A stretch of DNA of 15,481 bases, taken from UBA2040 sp965660955 (GTDB lineage: Bacteria > Bacteroidota > Bacteroidia > Flavobacteriales_D > Crocinitomicaceae). The DNA is taken from NCBI GenBank assembly GCA_965660955.1, contig CBFIBY010000049.1:1-15481 (forward strand). Reading direction: 5' to 3'. The notes beneath the pieces are model-generated. The model searched no databases and was not told the origin of the DNA. It saw only the letters and a list, made by a program, of their open reading frames with translations. Made by a program: the position numbers and the translations under genes. How positions within the stretch are numbered: position 1 is the stretch's first letter; the number at the start of each line of letters is the position of its first letter. Shown one piece after another: positions 1-7,967 of this stretch.

Positions 1-1313
1 ATCGACAGATCTGCCGAAGTAACCGTTCCATCACCGTTGTAATCTGCTGGGCACCCAGTAGGTATAGTTGAACAAGAGGCACCATAAAGGCCATTAAAAG
101 TCGTCACATCTTGTTGATCGACCGTTCCATCGCCATTCAAATCACACTGAACGCAATTAGAACCTAAAGCGTAATCGCCTAAAAATGAACCTAAATCTGA
201 AGCTGTAATTAAGCCATCATTGTTGTAATCACCTGGGCAACCAACCGCTCCATTCGTGCAGGTGCCGCCAAAATATCCTTGGAAAAGTGTAATATCTTGT
301 TGATTTACATTTCCGTCTCCATTTAAATCGCATGATGCACAGTTTGGTCCATACATTCCTAAGAGAATAGTTAGGTCAGCAGCAGATATTACACCATCTC
401 CATTATAATCCGCTTGGCAAATTGACGGGATAGTAGCGCATGATCCACCAAATAATCCTTGCATTACAGTAACATCTTGTTGATCTACATTTCCATCGTT
501 GTTCAAATCACAAGTGGTACAATTTGGACCCCACATACCCAGCATAATAGTTAAATCTGCTGCTGTGATGTTTCCATCGCTGTTAAAGTCACCTGGACAT
601 CCGGTCAACGGACCGTTACAAGATGTTCCAAAGAATCCTTGCATCACAGTTATGTCTTGTTGAGAAACGTTTCCGTCACCATTCAAATCACAAGGAACAC
701 AAGTCGGCCCCCATAATCCTAGTAGTATTGTCATATCGGATGAATTTGTCATTCCATCATCATTAAAATCTGTTGGACATCCTGTCGGTATATCGTTACA
801 AGTGGATCCAAACCATCCTTGCAACACCGTTATATCTTGTTGAGAAACTGATCCATCATTGTTCAAATCACAAGTGGAACAAGCAGGCCCGTATATTCCG
901 AGCATAATGGATAAATCTGCTGCAGAAATAGTACCGTCGTTGTTGTAATCTCCTGGACAACCAGTGATCGGACAAGACGTTCCAAAGATACCCTCCATAA
1001 CTGTAACATCTTGTTGATCAACGTTACCATCACCATTTAAATCACATGAGTTACAGTTGGGACCGAAATTGCCTAAAAAAGTTGACATGTCCGCAGCGGT
1101 AATAAAGCCATCACCATTGTAGTCCGCAGTACAAATTGGTGGTATCGTGGCGCATGAAACACCAAAATACCCCTGAAACAAAGTAACGTCCTGTTGATTG
1201 ATGTTCCCGTCATTGTTTAAATCGCATTGCGTGCAATTAGGTCCATAATCCCCTAAGAATAAAGATAAATCAGCGGAAGTAATAATTCCGTCTCCGTTAT
1301 AGTCTGCCTGGCA
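1..1313 (-). repeat. Coding tandem repeat, ~180-bp period, 7 full units plus a partial one
   Basis: Most units are exactly 180 bp (60 codons); one is 174 bp and one 186 bp. The plus-strand string tcttgttga recurs near 109, 293, 474, 655, 835, 1009 and, as tcctgttga, 1189, and encodes the conserved QQD of the second calcium loop. Units differ considerably at the DNA level while the encoded loop residues, cysteines and glycines persist. That indicates an old array held by selection on the protein, not a recent slippage expansion. Confidence 0.9.
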
Positions 1314-1382
1314 TTGACCAAAGACAAAACTGCTCCATAATAAGAACGCGCTTAGCGCTCCTGTTCGTAAAAGATTTTTCAT
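1..1382 (-). CDS. Secreted protein made of tandem dockerin-like calcium-binding repeats (partial, C-terminus outside window)
   Basis: From the ATG at 1382 the frame stays open for 460 codons to the window edge, so the C-terminus is missing. Residues 1-23 are a Sec signal peptide (MKNLLR, a hydrophobic stretch, ending FVFGQ). The repeats begin at C24: seven complete units of 58-62 residues (24-83, 84-141, 142-201, 202-261, 262-321, 322-381, 382-443) and the start of an eighth. Each has two 12-residue EF-hand/dockerin-type loops, for example DYNGDGIITSAD and DLNNDGNINQQD, with Asp/Asn at positions 1, 3, 5 and Asp at 12, and four cysteines (one before loop 1, a CxxC before loop 2, one at the unit end). 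Type I dockerins are paired loops of this kind. No catalytic domain is visible; one, or a type IX secretion tail, could lie beyond the edge. A structural, adhesive or calcium-dependent surface role is inferred. The reading frame is certain; the function is not. Confidence 0.88.
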   Translation of the reverse strand, partial: MKNLLRTGALSAFLLWSSFVFGQCQADYNGDGIITSADLSLFLGDYGPNCTQCDLNNDGNINQQDVTLFQGYFGVSCATIPPICTADYNGDGFITAADMSTFLGNFGPNCNSCDLNGDGNVDQQDVTVMEGIFGTSCPITGCPGDYNNDGTISAADLSIMLGIYGPACSTCDLNNDGSVSQQDITVLQGWFGSTCNDIPTGCPTDFNDDGMTNSSDMTILLGLWGPTCVPCDLNGDGNVSQQDITVMQGFFGTSCNGPLTGCPGDFNSDGNITAADLTIMLGMWGPNCTTCDLNNDGNVDQQDVTVMQGLFGGSCATIPSICQADYNGDGVISAADLTILLGMYGPNCASCDLNGDGNVNQQDITLFQGYFGGTCTNGAVGCPGDYNNDGLITASDLGSFLGDYALGSNCVQCDLNGDGTVDQQDVTTFNGLYGASCSTIPTGCPADYNGDGTVTSADLS

Positions 1383-1736
1383 AGTTTCTGAGTTTTTTGT
1401 TAATACTGTTTTAGCTGAAATTGATTAGTTGTAAATAAAGGTTTTGCCTACTCTGCTTATTTTTAAATTGAATGATGTTTTTTCGGCTTCCCACATCTCT
1501 TCAAAATCGATTTTCTTCCTTTGCAAACAAATTAAAAATCCTAACGAAAGTTACTGTATTAAAGGATTTTCAAAAGGCAAATCAAATTTTCGTAAATAAC
1601 GATTCTATTTACGCAACGTTTTATTCAATCAACGTTTATACTCCGATTGAAATCGCACTTTGTCGTGTTTCTAGTTAAAACTTGTTTTTTCATTGGAAAT
1701 TATTCTTTGTCCATTATCTTTGAGAAAAACTAAAAA
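1383..1736. other. Divergent intergenic region between the dockerin-repeat gene and pepT
   Basis: A 354-bp AT-rich spacer separates the two divergent start codons. Its right end carries a convincing pepT promoter (1693-1722). I found no exact TAnnTTTG box for the leftward gene close to its start. A 68-codon open frame at 1472-1678 shows no recognisable motif, signal peptide or good start context and is treated as chance. No stable hairpin or RNA gene was recognised. Confidence 0.6.
1693..1722 (+). promoter_or_regulatory. Bacteroidota-type promoter for pepT
   Basis: TATCTTTG at 1715-1722 matches the Bacteroidota -7 consensus TAnnTTTG exactly. A TTG (-33 element) lies at 1693-1695 with a 19-bp spacer, the usual spacing. 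Transcription would start near 1729, leaving a very short A-rich leader before the ATG at 1737. The match and spacing are seen in the sequence; activity is inferred. Confidence 0.65.
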
Positions 1737-2981
1737 ATGAGTACCCCATCTACAGTTGAAGAACGTTTTCTTCGTTATGTTCAAATCGATACAACGGCCG
1801 TTCCTGGTTCACCTACCTTCCCTTCTTCCCTCATTCAAAAGGATCTTGGAAAAGTCTTGGTTGCCGAATTAAAAGAACTTGGAATTTCGGACGCTGAAAT
1901 GGATGAGCATGGTTATGTGTTTGGGACTATTCCTTCGAATTTGGATTACGAAGTGCCAACGATTTGTTTTTGTTCACACATGGATACGGCTCCAGACGTG
2001 ACTGGAAAAGACGTAAAACCAATCGTTCACAGAAACTACGATGGAAGTCCGATTACTTTACCAGATGACGAATCTCAAGTGATTACAACCGACAAGCATT
2101 GGTACTTAAAACAGAAAATCGGTGATGATATCATCACAGCCAGTGGAAAAACGCTACTAGGCGCTGACGATAAAGCGGGTGTGGCTATTATCATGGATTT
2201 TGCTCATTACATGATGAAGAATCCAGAAATTCCAAGAGGAAATATCCGTGTTTTATTCACGCCAGATGAAGAAATTGGTCGTGGAGTTGATTTTCTTGAT
2301 ATGGAAAAGTTAAACGCTGATTACGGATATACATTAGACGGTGGCCCTGAAGGCTCATTGGAGAATGAATCGTTTTCTGCAGATGCTGTTACGGTTGACA
2401 TTAGAGGAATTAGCGCGCATCCCGGTTATGCAAAAGGGAAAATGGTGAACGCCATAAAGGTAGCCAGCGAATTTGTCGCAGCTTTACCCAAAGAAGAATG
2501 GTCGCCCGAAACAACTGAGAAACGCGAAGGATTTGTTCACCCAACGTCAATTAATGGTACTTTAGAAAATGCCACTGTTTCATTTATTGTTAGAGACCAT
2601 GACACGAAGTTATTGGAGCTGCATGAAACACGTCTAAAAGCTACATTGGATAGCGTATTGGCCAATTATCCTGAACTACAAACCACTTTCACTATAAAAG
2701 AACAATACCGCAACATGCGCGAAGTATTGGATACGGTTCCCTTTGTTACCGAATACGCCGTGCAAGCCATGGAAAAAGCAGGATTAAAGCCAAAAGTTGA
2801 TTTGATTCGAGGTGGAACGGATGGTTCTCGACTTTCATTCATGGGATTGCCTTGTCCGAATATCTTTACAGGAGAAATGGCCATTCACTCTCGCCACGAA
2901 TATGTGAGCGTACAAGACATGCAAAAAGCCGTTAAAACGATAGTTGAATTGACACAGATTTGGTCGAATCATAAGAAATAA
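1737..2981 (+). CDS. pepT: Peptidase T (tripeptide aminopeptidase)
   Basis: This is a 414-residue cytoplasmic dinuclear zinc aminopeptidase of family M20B, which removes the N-terminal residue from tripeptides in peptide turnover. The E. coli enzyme is about 408 residues, so this is full length. Metal and catalytic signatures appear in order: SHMDTAPD with H81 and D83, GADDKAG at 142-148 (bridging Asp), TPDEEIG with E178 and E179, LDGGPEG with D201, and HSRHE at 384-388, where H384 is the probable last ligand. The dimerisation-domain motif HPGYAKGKMVNA lies between. The ATG start at 1737 sits just after a strong promoter and gives the usual N-terminus. It heads a run with holA six bases downstream and then rsmE. 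Nothing looks truncated or foreign. Confidence 0.96.
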   Translation: MSTPSTVEERFLRYVQIDTTAVPGSPTFPSSLIQKDLGKVLVAELKELGISDAEMDEHGYVFGTIPSNLDYEVPTICFCSHMDTAPDVTGKDVKPIVHRNYDGSPITLPDDESQVITTDKHWYLKQKIGDDIITASGKTLLGADDKAGVAIIMDFAHYMMKNPEIPRGNIRVLFTPDEEIGRGVDFLDMEKLNADYGYTLDGGPEGSLENESFSADAVTVDIRGISAHPGYAKGKMVNAIKVASEFVAALPKEEWSPETTEKREGFVHPTSINGTLENATVSFIVRDHDTKLLELHETRLKATLDSVLANYPELQTTFTIKEQYRNMREVLDTVPFVTEYAVQAMEKAGLKPKVDLIRGGTDGSRLSFMGLPCPNIFTGEMAIHSRHEYVSVQDMQKAVKTIVELTQIWSNHKK

Positions 2982-2987
2982 GAAGAA

Positions 2988-3986
2988 TTGGATCACGTAC
3001 AACTCATAAAAGACGCGAAGGAGAAAAACTTCAAACCCATTTATCTATTGCATGGGGAAGAACCGCATTTCATCGACCTAGTGACCGATGCTATTCTTGA
3101 AAATGCTTTGGAGGAACACGAGCGCGACTTCAACCTTACAACGGCTTATGGAAAAGATGCTGACGGGACCCAATTGATGAACGAAGCAAAAAGTTACCCA
3201 ACGATGGCAGAACGTCGCGTTGTTGTTTTGAGAGAAGCACAAACCTTTCAAGGCTTTGCTCATATGGAACCTTACTTCGCCAGTCCAAATCCACAAACAA
3301 TATTTGTTATTGCACACAAATACAAAAAAATGGACGCTCGTAGTGCCGCATACAAAGCGATTGCTAAAAATGGAGTTGTATTTAAGTCGGAGAAGATAAA
3401 AGACTGGAAAATAACAGAATACATCAAACGACTCGCCAAAGACATGGACTATAATTTGTCTGAGAAAGCGGCGATTATGTTGGCTGAATTCCTCGGAACA
3501 GATTTAGGAAAAATACAAGGCGAACTGAATAAACTGAGCCTCCTCGTTGAAAAAGGTAGTCAGATTAACGAAGTTCATATTGAAGAAAATATCGGTATTT
3601 CGAAAGACTACAACATGTTTGAGTTGGTGAATTCCATTGCCGCTCGCGATGTGCCCAAAGCCTTTCAAATCGTTAGTTATTTTGAAGCCAATCCTAAAAA
3701 CGGACCTTTGGTTGTCGTGATTGGACAATTGTTCGGTTTCTTCTCCAAGTTAATGCGCATGCATTTCATGAAAGGCGCGTCAGATGGTGAAATTGCAGCG
3801 AAAATTGGTATGCCACCTTTTTTGGTCAGCAAACAGAAACCTTATTTACGCGTTTACAATCCAAAGAAAATCAGCGCTAACATTGCAACGCTTCACGAAT
3901 ACGACTTGAAAAGCAAAGGAGTTGGCAACAGTCACTTTACCGATGGCGAATTGATGCGCGAATTGGTATTTAAACTGATGAACTGA
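2988..3986 (+). CDS. holA: DNA polymerase III subunit delta
   Basis: This 332-residue protein matches HolA, the clamp-loader subunit that opens the beta sliding clamp during chromosome replication. The N-terminal AAA+-like fold shows YLLHGEEPHFID at 19-30, and SYPTMAERRVVVLREAQ at 69-85 is the family's conserved beta-strand/clamp-contact region. Further on, EFLGTDLGKIQGELNKL fits the middle helical domain, and the C-terminus is the expected helical collar. The Walker A is degenerate, as is normal for delta. The start is a TTG at 2988, six bases after the pepT stop; no nearby ATG or GTG preserves the conserved N-terminus, so TTG is preferred. Expression probably depends on read-through from pepT. 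It overlaps rsmE by one base. Confidence 0.93.
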   Translation: MDHVQLIKDAKEKNFKPIYLLHGEEPHFIDLVTDAILENALEEHERDFNLTTAYGKDADGTQLMNEAKSYPTMAERRVVVLREAQTFQGFAHMEPYFASPNPQTIFVIAHKYKKMDARSAAYKAIAKNGVVFKSEKIKDWKITEYIKRLAKDMDYNLSEKAAIMLAEFLGTDLGKIQGELNKLSLLVEKGSQINEVHIEENIGISKDYNMFELVNSIAARDVPKAFQIVSYFEANPKNGPLVVVIGQLFGFFSKLMRMHFMKGASDGEIAAKIGMPPFLVSKQKPYLRVYNPKKISANIATLHEYDLKSKGVGNSHFTDGELMRELVFKLMN

Positions 3987-4669
3987 TGCATACCGCCTAT
4001 CATCCCGACTTTAATGAGAATTCAACTAACCTTGTTCTAAGTGAAGAAGAATCGCGGCATTTGGTGAAAGTTCTGCGGCACACTGAAGGACGGGAATTGG
4101 AATTGTGCAACGGCAACGGAATCCGAGCTATCGCGAAAATTACGATGGCGCATGCAAAGAAATGTGAAGTTCAAATCGTTTCGCACACTTCGGAAACCAA
4201 GCCAGGTCGAGAAATTCACTTAGCTATTGCTCCAACAAAGAACATGGATCGTTTGGAATGGGTGATTGAAAAAGCGACAGAAATTGGGGTGGATAAAATC
4301 ACGTTATTGCAATGCAAGAACAACGAGCGTAAGGTGGTGAAGATGGAACGCTTGCACAAGATTTTGCTTTCAGCGATGAAACAATCGCAGCGTTACTACT
4401 TGCCTGAATTAAATGCCCTCACTCCTATTCAGAAATTCATTGAGCGTCACCCAAACGGCGGTATTGCCCATTGCTACGACAATGACTCCAAGAAAGAGAA
4501 AATTCAGAATTGGGAAATGACGGGTCCTGTTTTGATTGGTCCTGAAGGTGATTTCACGCTGGAGGAAGTTGAATTCGCACGTGAAAAGGGATATACGACG
4601 ATAGATTTGGGCAAGAATCGTTTACGAACGGAGACTGCGGCAATATTTGCGGTTTCGCTTTTAGTCTAA
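3986..4669 (+). CDS. rsmE: 16S rRNA (uracil1498-N3)-methyltransferase
   Basis: RsmE is a SPOUT-class, trefoil-knot, SAM-dependent methyltransferase that modifies U1498 of 16S rRNA in the 30S subunit. Here it has 227 residues, near the family norm. An N-terminal PUA-like domain (about 1-70) is followed by EKATEIGV at 95-102, KQSQR at 132-136, the cofactor-loop motif IGPEGDF at 184-190 and the C-terminal LRTETA at 213-218. The ATG overlaps the holA stop (TGATG), which suggests translational coupling. Its stop is only four bases from the end of the convergent YwqK-like gene, so no separate terminator fits between them. Confidence 0.95.
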   Translation: MHTAYHPDFNENSTNLVLSEEESRHLVKVLRHTEGRELELCNGNGIRAIAKITMAHAKKCEVQIVSHTSETKPGREIHLAIAPTKNMDRLEWVIEKATEIGVDKITLLQCKNNERKVVKMERLHKILLSAMKQSQRYYLPELNALTPIQKFIERHPNGGIAHCYDNDSKKEKIQNWEMTGPVLIGPEGDFTLEEVEFAREKGYTTIDLGKNRLRTETAAIFAVSLLV

Positions 4670-4673
4670 TTCT

Positions 4674-5708
4674 TTACTTATTCCGTTTCCAAAACTTCCA
4701 GCTACGCTTCTTTTTCGACTTCTTCTCCTTAACCGTTCCGGGCACATCATCGTCTTCTTGCGAACCCATTGGCGTTGGTTCACCAACCGTCACAGTTTCC
4801 TCACCAGATTCGTTAAATTGATGGTCTTCAATTAACACATCTTTTTTATACACCGAACGTCTTTTCAATGTTTGGTCCGCATAATACTCTAAAAACTCAC
4901 CTTCGCGCGAGCCCTTTCTGTAACTTTCCTTTGTCTGAACATGCCCTTGATAATAGAACGTTTTGAATTCACCATTTTTCACTCCTTCATCCCAATTTTC
5001 TACGCGCAGAAGAGTTCCATCGTTGTAGAAGTATTTTAGAACACCGTCTTTTTTCCCGTTCGAAAAATTCAAATCATCCAACAGTACGCTGTCTGGACTG
5101 TAGAATTTAAAAGGCCCGTGAAGGTTACCGTTTACATAAGACATTTCCTTTTTTAAACGTGTTCCAGAATAATATGTCCGCTTCGTCCCATTCAACAATC
5201 CTTTGCTATAATTTTCCCACAAGGTGGTATCTCCGTTTTTTCGGAAGAAAATTGATTTGCCATGCTTTTCACCGACTAAGTAATTGATTTCCCAGGCCAA
5301 TTGATTAACACTGTCGTAATACATGAACCATTGTCCGTTTTCTTCGCCCTGCATGTGATCTCTTATAACTTTGCGACAACCAGAACGAAAGTAGGTAGTA
5401 TCCTTTCCATCTTCCTTTCCGTTGACAAACGTTATCCTTCTCTCCAATAAACCATTCGAGAAACACGTCTCACAACGTCCGGAAAACGGTGACCCGTTGT
5501 TTCCAGAAAGAATCAAATCAGAATTTTCATCAAACGTCAGTTTTTCATTGCAATCCACTACTCCAGCCAACTTACCACATTCCCAGCCCGTAACTCGAAC
5601 GTTTACTCGTTTTGCCTTATCGTAACATTTAGAATCCTCAACAGGATCTGGAAGTTGTGCGAATGCCACAGAAGGCAATACAAACAAAAAAATTAAGGCG
5701 TATTTCAT
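4674..5708 (-). CDS. Exported YwqK-family protein with MORN-type repeats
   Basis: The 344-residue product has a signal peptide with predicted cleavage after AFA at residue 17. A cysteine-containing N-terminal part (C28, C44, C53, C79, C82) precedes about nine tandem repeats of ~24 residues from roughly 76 to 290, of the MORN_2 type: a glycine-turn 'NG/DG/HG', an aromatic strand such as KFYSPDS or KYFYNDG, then a polar strand. The C-terminus is strongly basic (EKKSKKKR, WKRNK). Proteins of this sort are often auto-annotated 'toxin-antitoxin system YwqK family antitoxin', but nothing here supports a toxin partner. It is the last gene of the leftward run, 26 bases after the thioesterase. The repeat assignment is firm, an envelope or periplasmic location likely, and the function unknown. 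Confidence 0.82.
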   Translation of the reverse strand: MKYALIFLFVLPSVAFAQLPDPVEDSKCYDKAKRVNVRVTGWECGKLAGVVDCNEKLTFDENSDLILSGNNGSPFSGRCETCFSNGLLERRITFVNGKEDGKDTTYFRSGCRKVIRDHMQGEENGQWFMYYDSVNQLAWEINYLVGEKHGKSIFFRKNGDTTLWENYSKGLLNGTKRTYYSGTRLKKEMSYVNGNLHGPFKFYSPDSVLLDDLNFSNGKKDGVLKYFYNDGTLLRVENWDEGVKNGEFKTFYYQGHVQTKESYRKGSREGEFLEYYADQTLKRRSVYKKDVLIEDHQFNESGEETVTVGEPTPMGSQEDDDVPGTVKEKKSKKKRSWKFWKRNK

Positions 5709-5734
5709 ATTTTTTAATTATTGGTATTCAAATT

Positions 5735-6139
5735 TCATTCCGTTCTGAGCAAATTCAGTGCTTCTCGCATCTTTGCAGGAATTTCGATCGTTTTCCCATT
5801 AACTGAATCATAGCCGACCATTACCGACAATCCTTTTGTTCGAAGCTCCTCCTGAACATAGATTTCATAACAAAAAGTAAAGGATTTGTTACCCAAATTC
5901 TTTGTCGTCATCTTGATTATCGGTTTATCTGTCAAAAAGATAGGTAAAATATAATCAACCTCATTTCTCGCAAGTAGAAAACCATCTTTGTTATAATCCC
6001 ATTTGCTTCCAAGCAGATGCTCGAAATAATGGACGCGTGTCATTTCAAAATAAGAGAGATAAACGGCGTTGTTCACATGCCCCATCACGTCAATGTCGGC
6101 GAATCGAACTTGAACTTTAAACGGTTTGGGTAAGATCAT
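5735..6139 (-). CDS. Acyl-CoA thioesterase, 4HBT/YbgC-like hotdog fold
   Basis: This 134-residue protein has the typical length of single-domain 4-hydroxybenzoyl-CoA-thioesterase-type hotdog enzymes, which hydrolyse acyl-CoA or acyl-ACP thioesters. The signature runs from R12: RFADIDVMGHVNNAVYLSYF, with D17 in the position of the catalytic Asp and the conserved HVNNA/YLSYFE helix start. The remainder alternates strands as expected (KMTTKNLGNKSFTF). The ATG directly abuts the upstream gene's stop with no gap, so co-transcription and probably coupling are expected. Substrate cannot be read from the sequence; the position behind sugar- and reductase-type genes may mean a role with an acyl donor, but it could be a general fatty-acid housekeeping enzyme. 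Confidence 0.88.
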   Translation of the reverse strand: MILPKPFKVQVRFADIDVMGHVNNAVYLSYFEMTRVHYFEHLLGSKWDYNKDGFLLARNEVDYILPIFLTDKPIIKMTTKNLGNKSFTFCYEIYVQEELRTKGLSVMVGYDSVNGKTIEIPAKMREALNLLRTE

Positions 6140-7948
6140 TTATTTGTCTAGTTTTTCGAATTCCGAGTTATTGGACTTATACTCAGGCACCAAAGATTTC
6201 ATTTGTGTCACAATCTTGGTGTTGTCTTGACAATTAAAAAGATGTATTAATTCATCAATTGTTTCTTGAATACTTTCATCAATCTCACGCACTTTGGCTT
6301 TTAAAATCAAGGGATGATGCGTTGGTAAGGTGTTTTCATCTTTTGCCAACAACTCTTCGTAAAGTTTCTCACCTGGACGTAAACCGGTTACTTTGATTTC
6401 AATGTCCTTTCCAAGCTCCAAACCGTTCAGTTTAATCATTTTCTTGGCTAAGTCAATAATCTTAACAGATTCACCCATATCGAACACAAAAATCTCCCCT
6501 CCCTCACCCATGGCACCTGCTTCAAGAACCAATTGACACGCTTCAGGTATTGTCATAAAGAATCGTGTGATTCGCTCATCAGTCAGCGTGATAGGACCGC
6601 CTTGTTGAATTTGTTTTTGAAACAACGGAATAACAGAACCATTAGACCCCAGTACATTTCCAAAACGCGTGGTAATGAATTTCGTTTTTCCTTTTTGATT
6701 GGCGATTTGTGCATACATCTCAGCAATTCGTTTGGAAGCCCCCATAACGTTCGTCGGATTCACCGCCTTATCTGTCGAAATCATGACGAATTTTTTCACG
6801 CCGTTTTCCAATGAGTGATCAACAAGATTCTTTGTCCCCTCTACATTGGTTTTAATCGCCTCAGAAGGGTTATTTTCCATCAATGGAACGTGTTTGTAAG
6901 CAGCGGCGTGAAATACGATATCCGGCTTCTCACTTTCGAAAAGTCGTTTCATCCGTTCTTTGTTGCGAATATCACCAATTACCACTTCCACCTCGCTCAT
7001 AGGCATATTGGACAGCAATTCGATGTGCAGGTCATACATAGGCGATTCCGCTTGGTCTAAAAGTGTAATCTTTTGAGGATTGTGTTCTAATATTTGTTTA
7101 ACCAAACCACTGCCAATTGAACCCGCTGCTCCCGATACCAAAACTTTTTTACCTGTAAGCTCTTCGTTTATCTTGTCCTCACTCAAAACTATCGGATCGC
7201 GCCCTAACAAATCTTCAATCTGGATTTTCCCCATCTGTTTTGCAGAGAATTCACCATTTATCCAGGATTTAGGTGTTGGTACTTTTTGAACACGAACGTT
7301 ATACTTGATACACGTTTCGAGAACGAATTGCTTGTTTTTCTCAAGCGGATGCTGAATAGCTACAATAACTTGAGTAATTCCTTCTTCTTTGATCAGGTAT
7401 TCTAGTTTTTGTGTGTTAAAAATCCGCAATCCTTCTAAACGAGTGCCATCCAACTTTTTGTTGTCATCCAAGAATCCCAGAATTTTATACGAGATACGGG
7501 CATCTTTTTCGATAGTACGTTTTGTAATTAATCCTGAAATGCCTGCACCATAAATCAAGATGCGTTCATCCGCTTCTTTGTTTTTTAACGATTCAAGATA
7601 NNNNNNNNNNTAAAACTCATCGACAAAAGCGCGTCGGGCAAAGCCTAAAATCAAAAAGATAAAGGAGCACAAAGCTGTTGCGAGAAAAATACGTTTCATG
7701 TCGGCTGTTGAAGTATGCCGAACTAAACCTTTATGTATTGAAAATGAATAAAATACGATACCTTTTACAATAAAAAACACGAGAAGGGAGCGAGAAAGAA
7801 TCAACCATTCTTGACGAATCATTTCTTCGTCGGCTTTTAAATCGAATCGGATGATATATGCAAAGCCTAATGCGACAGCAGAAAGCACCAAATCTAATAG
7901 GATAATGACCCATCGAGGTGTGTTGCTTTGTGGCAAAAGTTGAAACAT
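6140..7948 (-). CDS. Membrane nucleotide-sugar 4,6-dehydratase (WbpM/PglF/CapD-like), interrupted by an N-gap
   Basis: Family members convert UDP-GlcNAc-type sugars to 4-keto-6-deoxy intermediates for capsule, O-antigen or protein glycans at the inner face of the membrane. From the ATG at 7948 (a TTG two codons upstream is less likely) about 602 codons are seen. Three transmembrane helices lie near 12-32, 50-70 and 86-104. A first Rossmann domain has GAGISG at 134-139. The extended-SDR catalytic domain has GAAGSIG at 273-279, TDK at 392-394, and MGASK with M402 replacing the usual Tyr and K406, as in the long WbpM/PglF members; RPGEK follows. Ten Ns fall at residues 113-116 (including a TA-plus-N codon), where the family normally has a fourth membrane helix, so the gap is probably under-sized. 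The exact sugar product is not known. Confidence 0.92.
   Translation of the reverse strand: MFQLLPQSNTPRWVIILLDLVLSAVALGFAYIIRFDLKADEEMIRQEWLILSRSLLVFFIVKGIVFYSFSIHKGLVRHTSTADMKRIFLATALCSFIFLILGFARRAFVDEFXXXXYLESLKNKEADERILIYGAGISGLITKRTIEKDARISYKILGFLDDNKKLDGTRLEGLRIFNTQKLEYLIKEEGITQVIVAIQHPLEKNKQFVLETCIKYNVRVQKVPTPKSWINGEFSAKQMGKIQIEDLLGRDPIVLSEDKINEELTGKKVLVSGAAGSIGSGLVKQILEHNPQKITLLDQAESPMYDLHIELLSNMPMSEVEVVIGDIRNKERMKRLFESEKPDIVFHAAAYKHVPLMENNPSEAIKTNVEGTKNLVDHSLENGVKKFVMISTDKAVNPTNVMGASKRIAEMYAQIANQKGKTKFITTRFGNVLGSNGSVIPLFQKQIQQGGPITLTDERITRFFMTIPEACQLVLEAGAMGEGGEIFVFDMGESVKIIDLAKKMIKLNGLELGKDIEIKVTGLRPGEKLYEELLAKDENTLPTHHPLILKAKVREIDESIQETIDELIHLFNCQDNTKIVTQMKSLVPEYKSNNSEFEKLDK
7601..7610. 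other. Assembly gap (10 Ns) inside the dehydratase gene
   Basis: Ten undetermined bases keep the flanking frames in register, but the protein loses the stretch expected between the third membrane helix and the first Rossmann domain. The run is therefore probably a placeholder, not a measured length. Confidence 0.95.
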
Positions 7949-7967
7949 GCTCAAAAGTAAGAAGAAT

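Noticed and set aside
1..1313. Regular ~180-bp repeats as a CRISPR or satellite array
   Set aside because: The repeats are an open reading frame with conserved calcium-loop residues and cysteines, units are far longer than CRISPR repeats, and DNA identity between units is only moderate.
1311..1382. Dockerin-repeat protein as a lipoprotein (Cys right after the signal peptide)
   Set aside because: The residues before C24 are F-G-Q; a Gln at -1 does not fit a lipobox, so ordinary signal peptidase I cleavage is more likely.
1472..1678. 68-codon open frame on the plus strand in the pepT upstream spacer
   Set aside because: No recognisable motif, signal peptide or promoter, composition like non-coding AT-rich DNA, and it lies in a divergent promoter spacer.
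4533..4560. Unusual GPEGD instead of GPEGG in RsmE
   Set aside because: To my knowledge Asp at this place is common in Bacteroidota RsmE, and all other motifs are intact.
7946..7954. TTG start for the dehydratase at 7954
   Set aside because: An ATG two codons downstream gives the same protein core; the TTG adds only two residues and no better upstream context.
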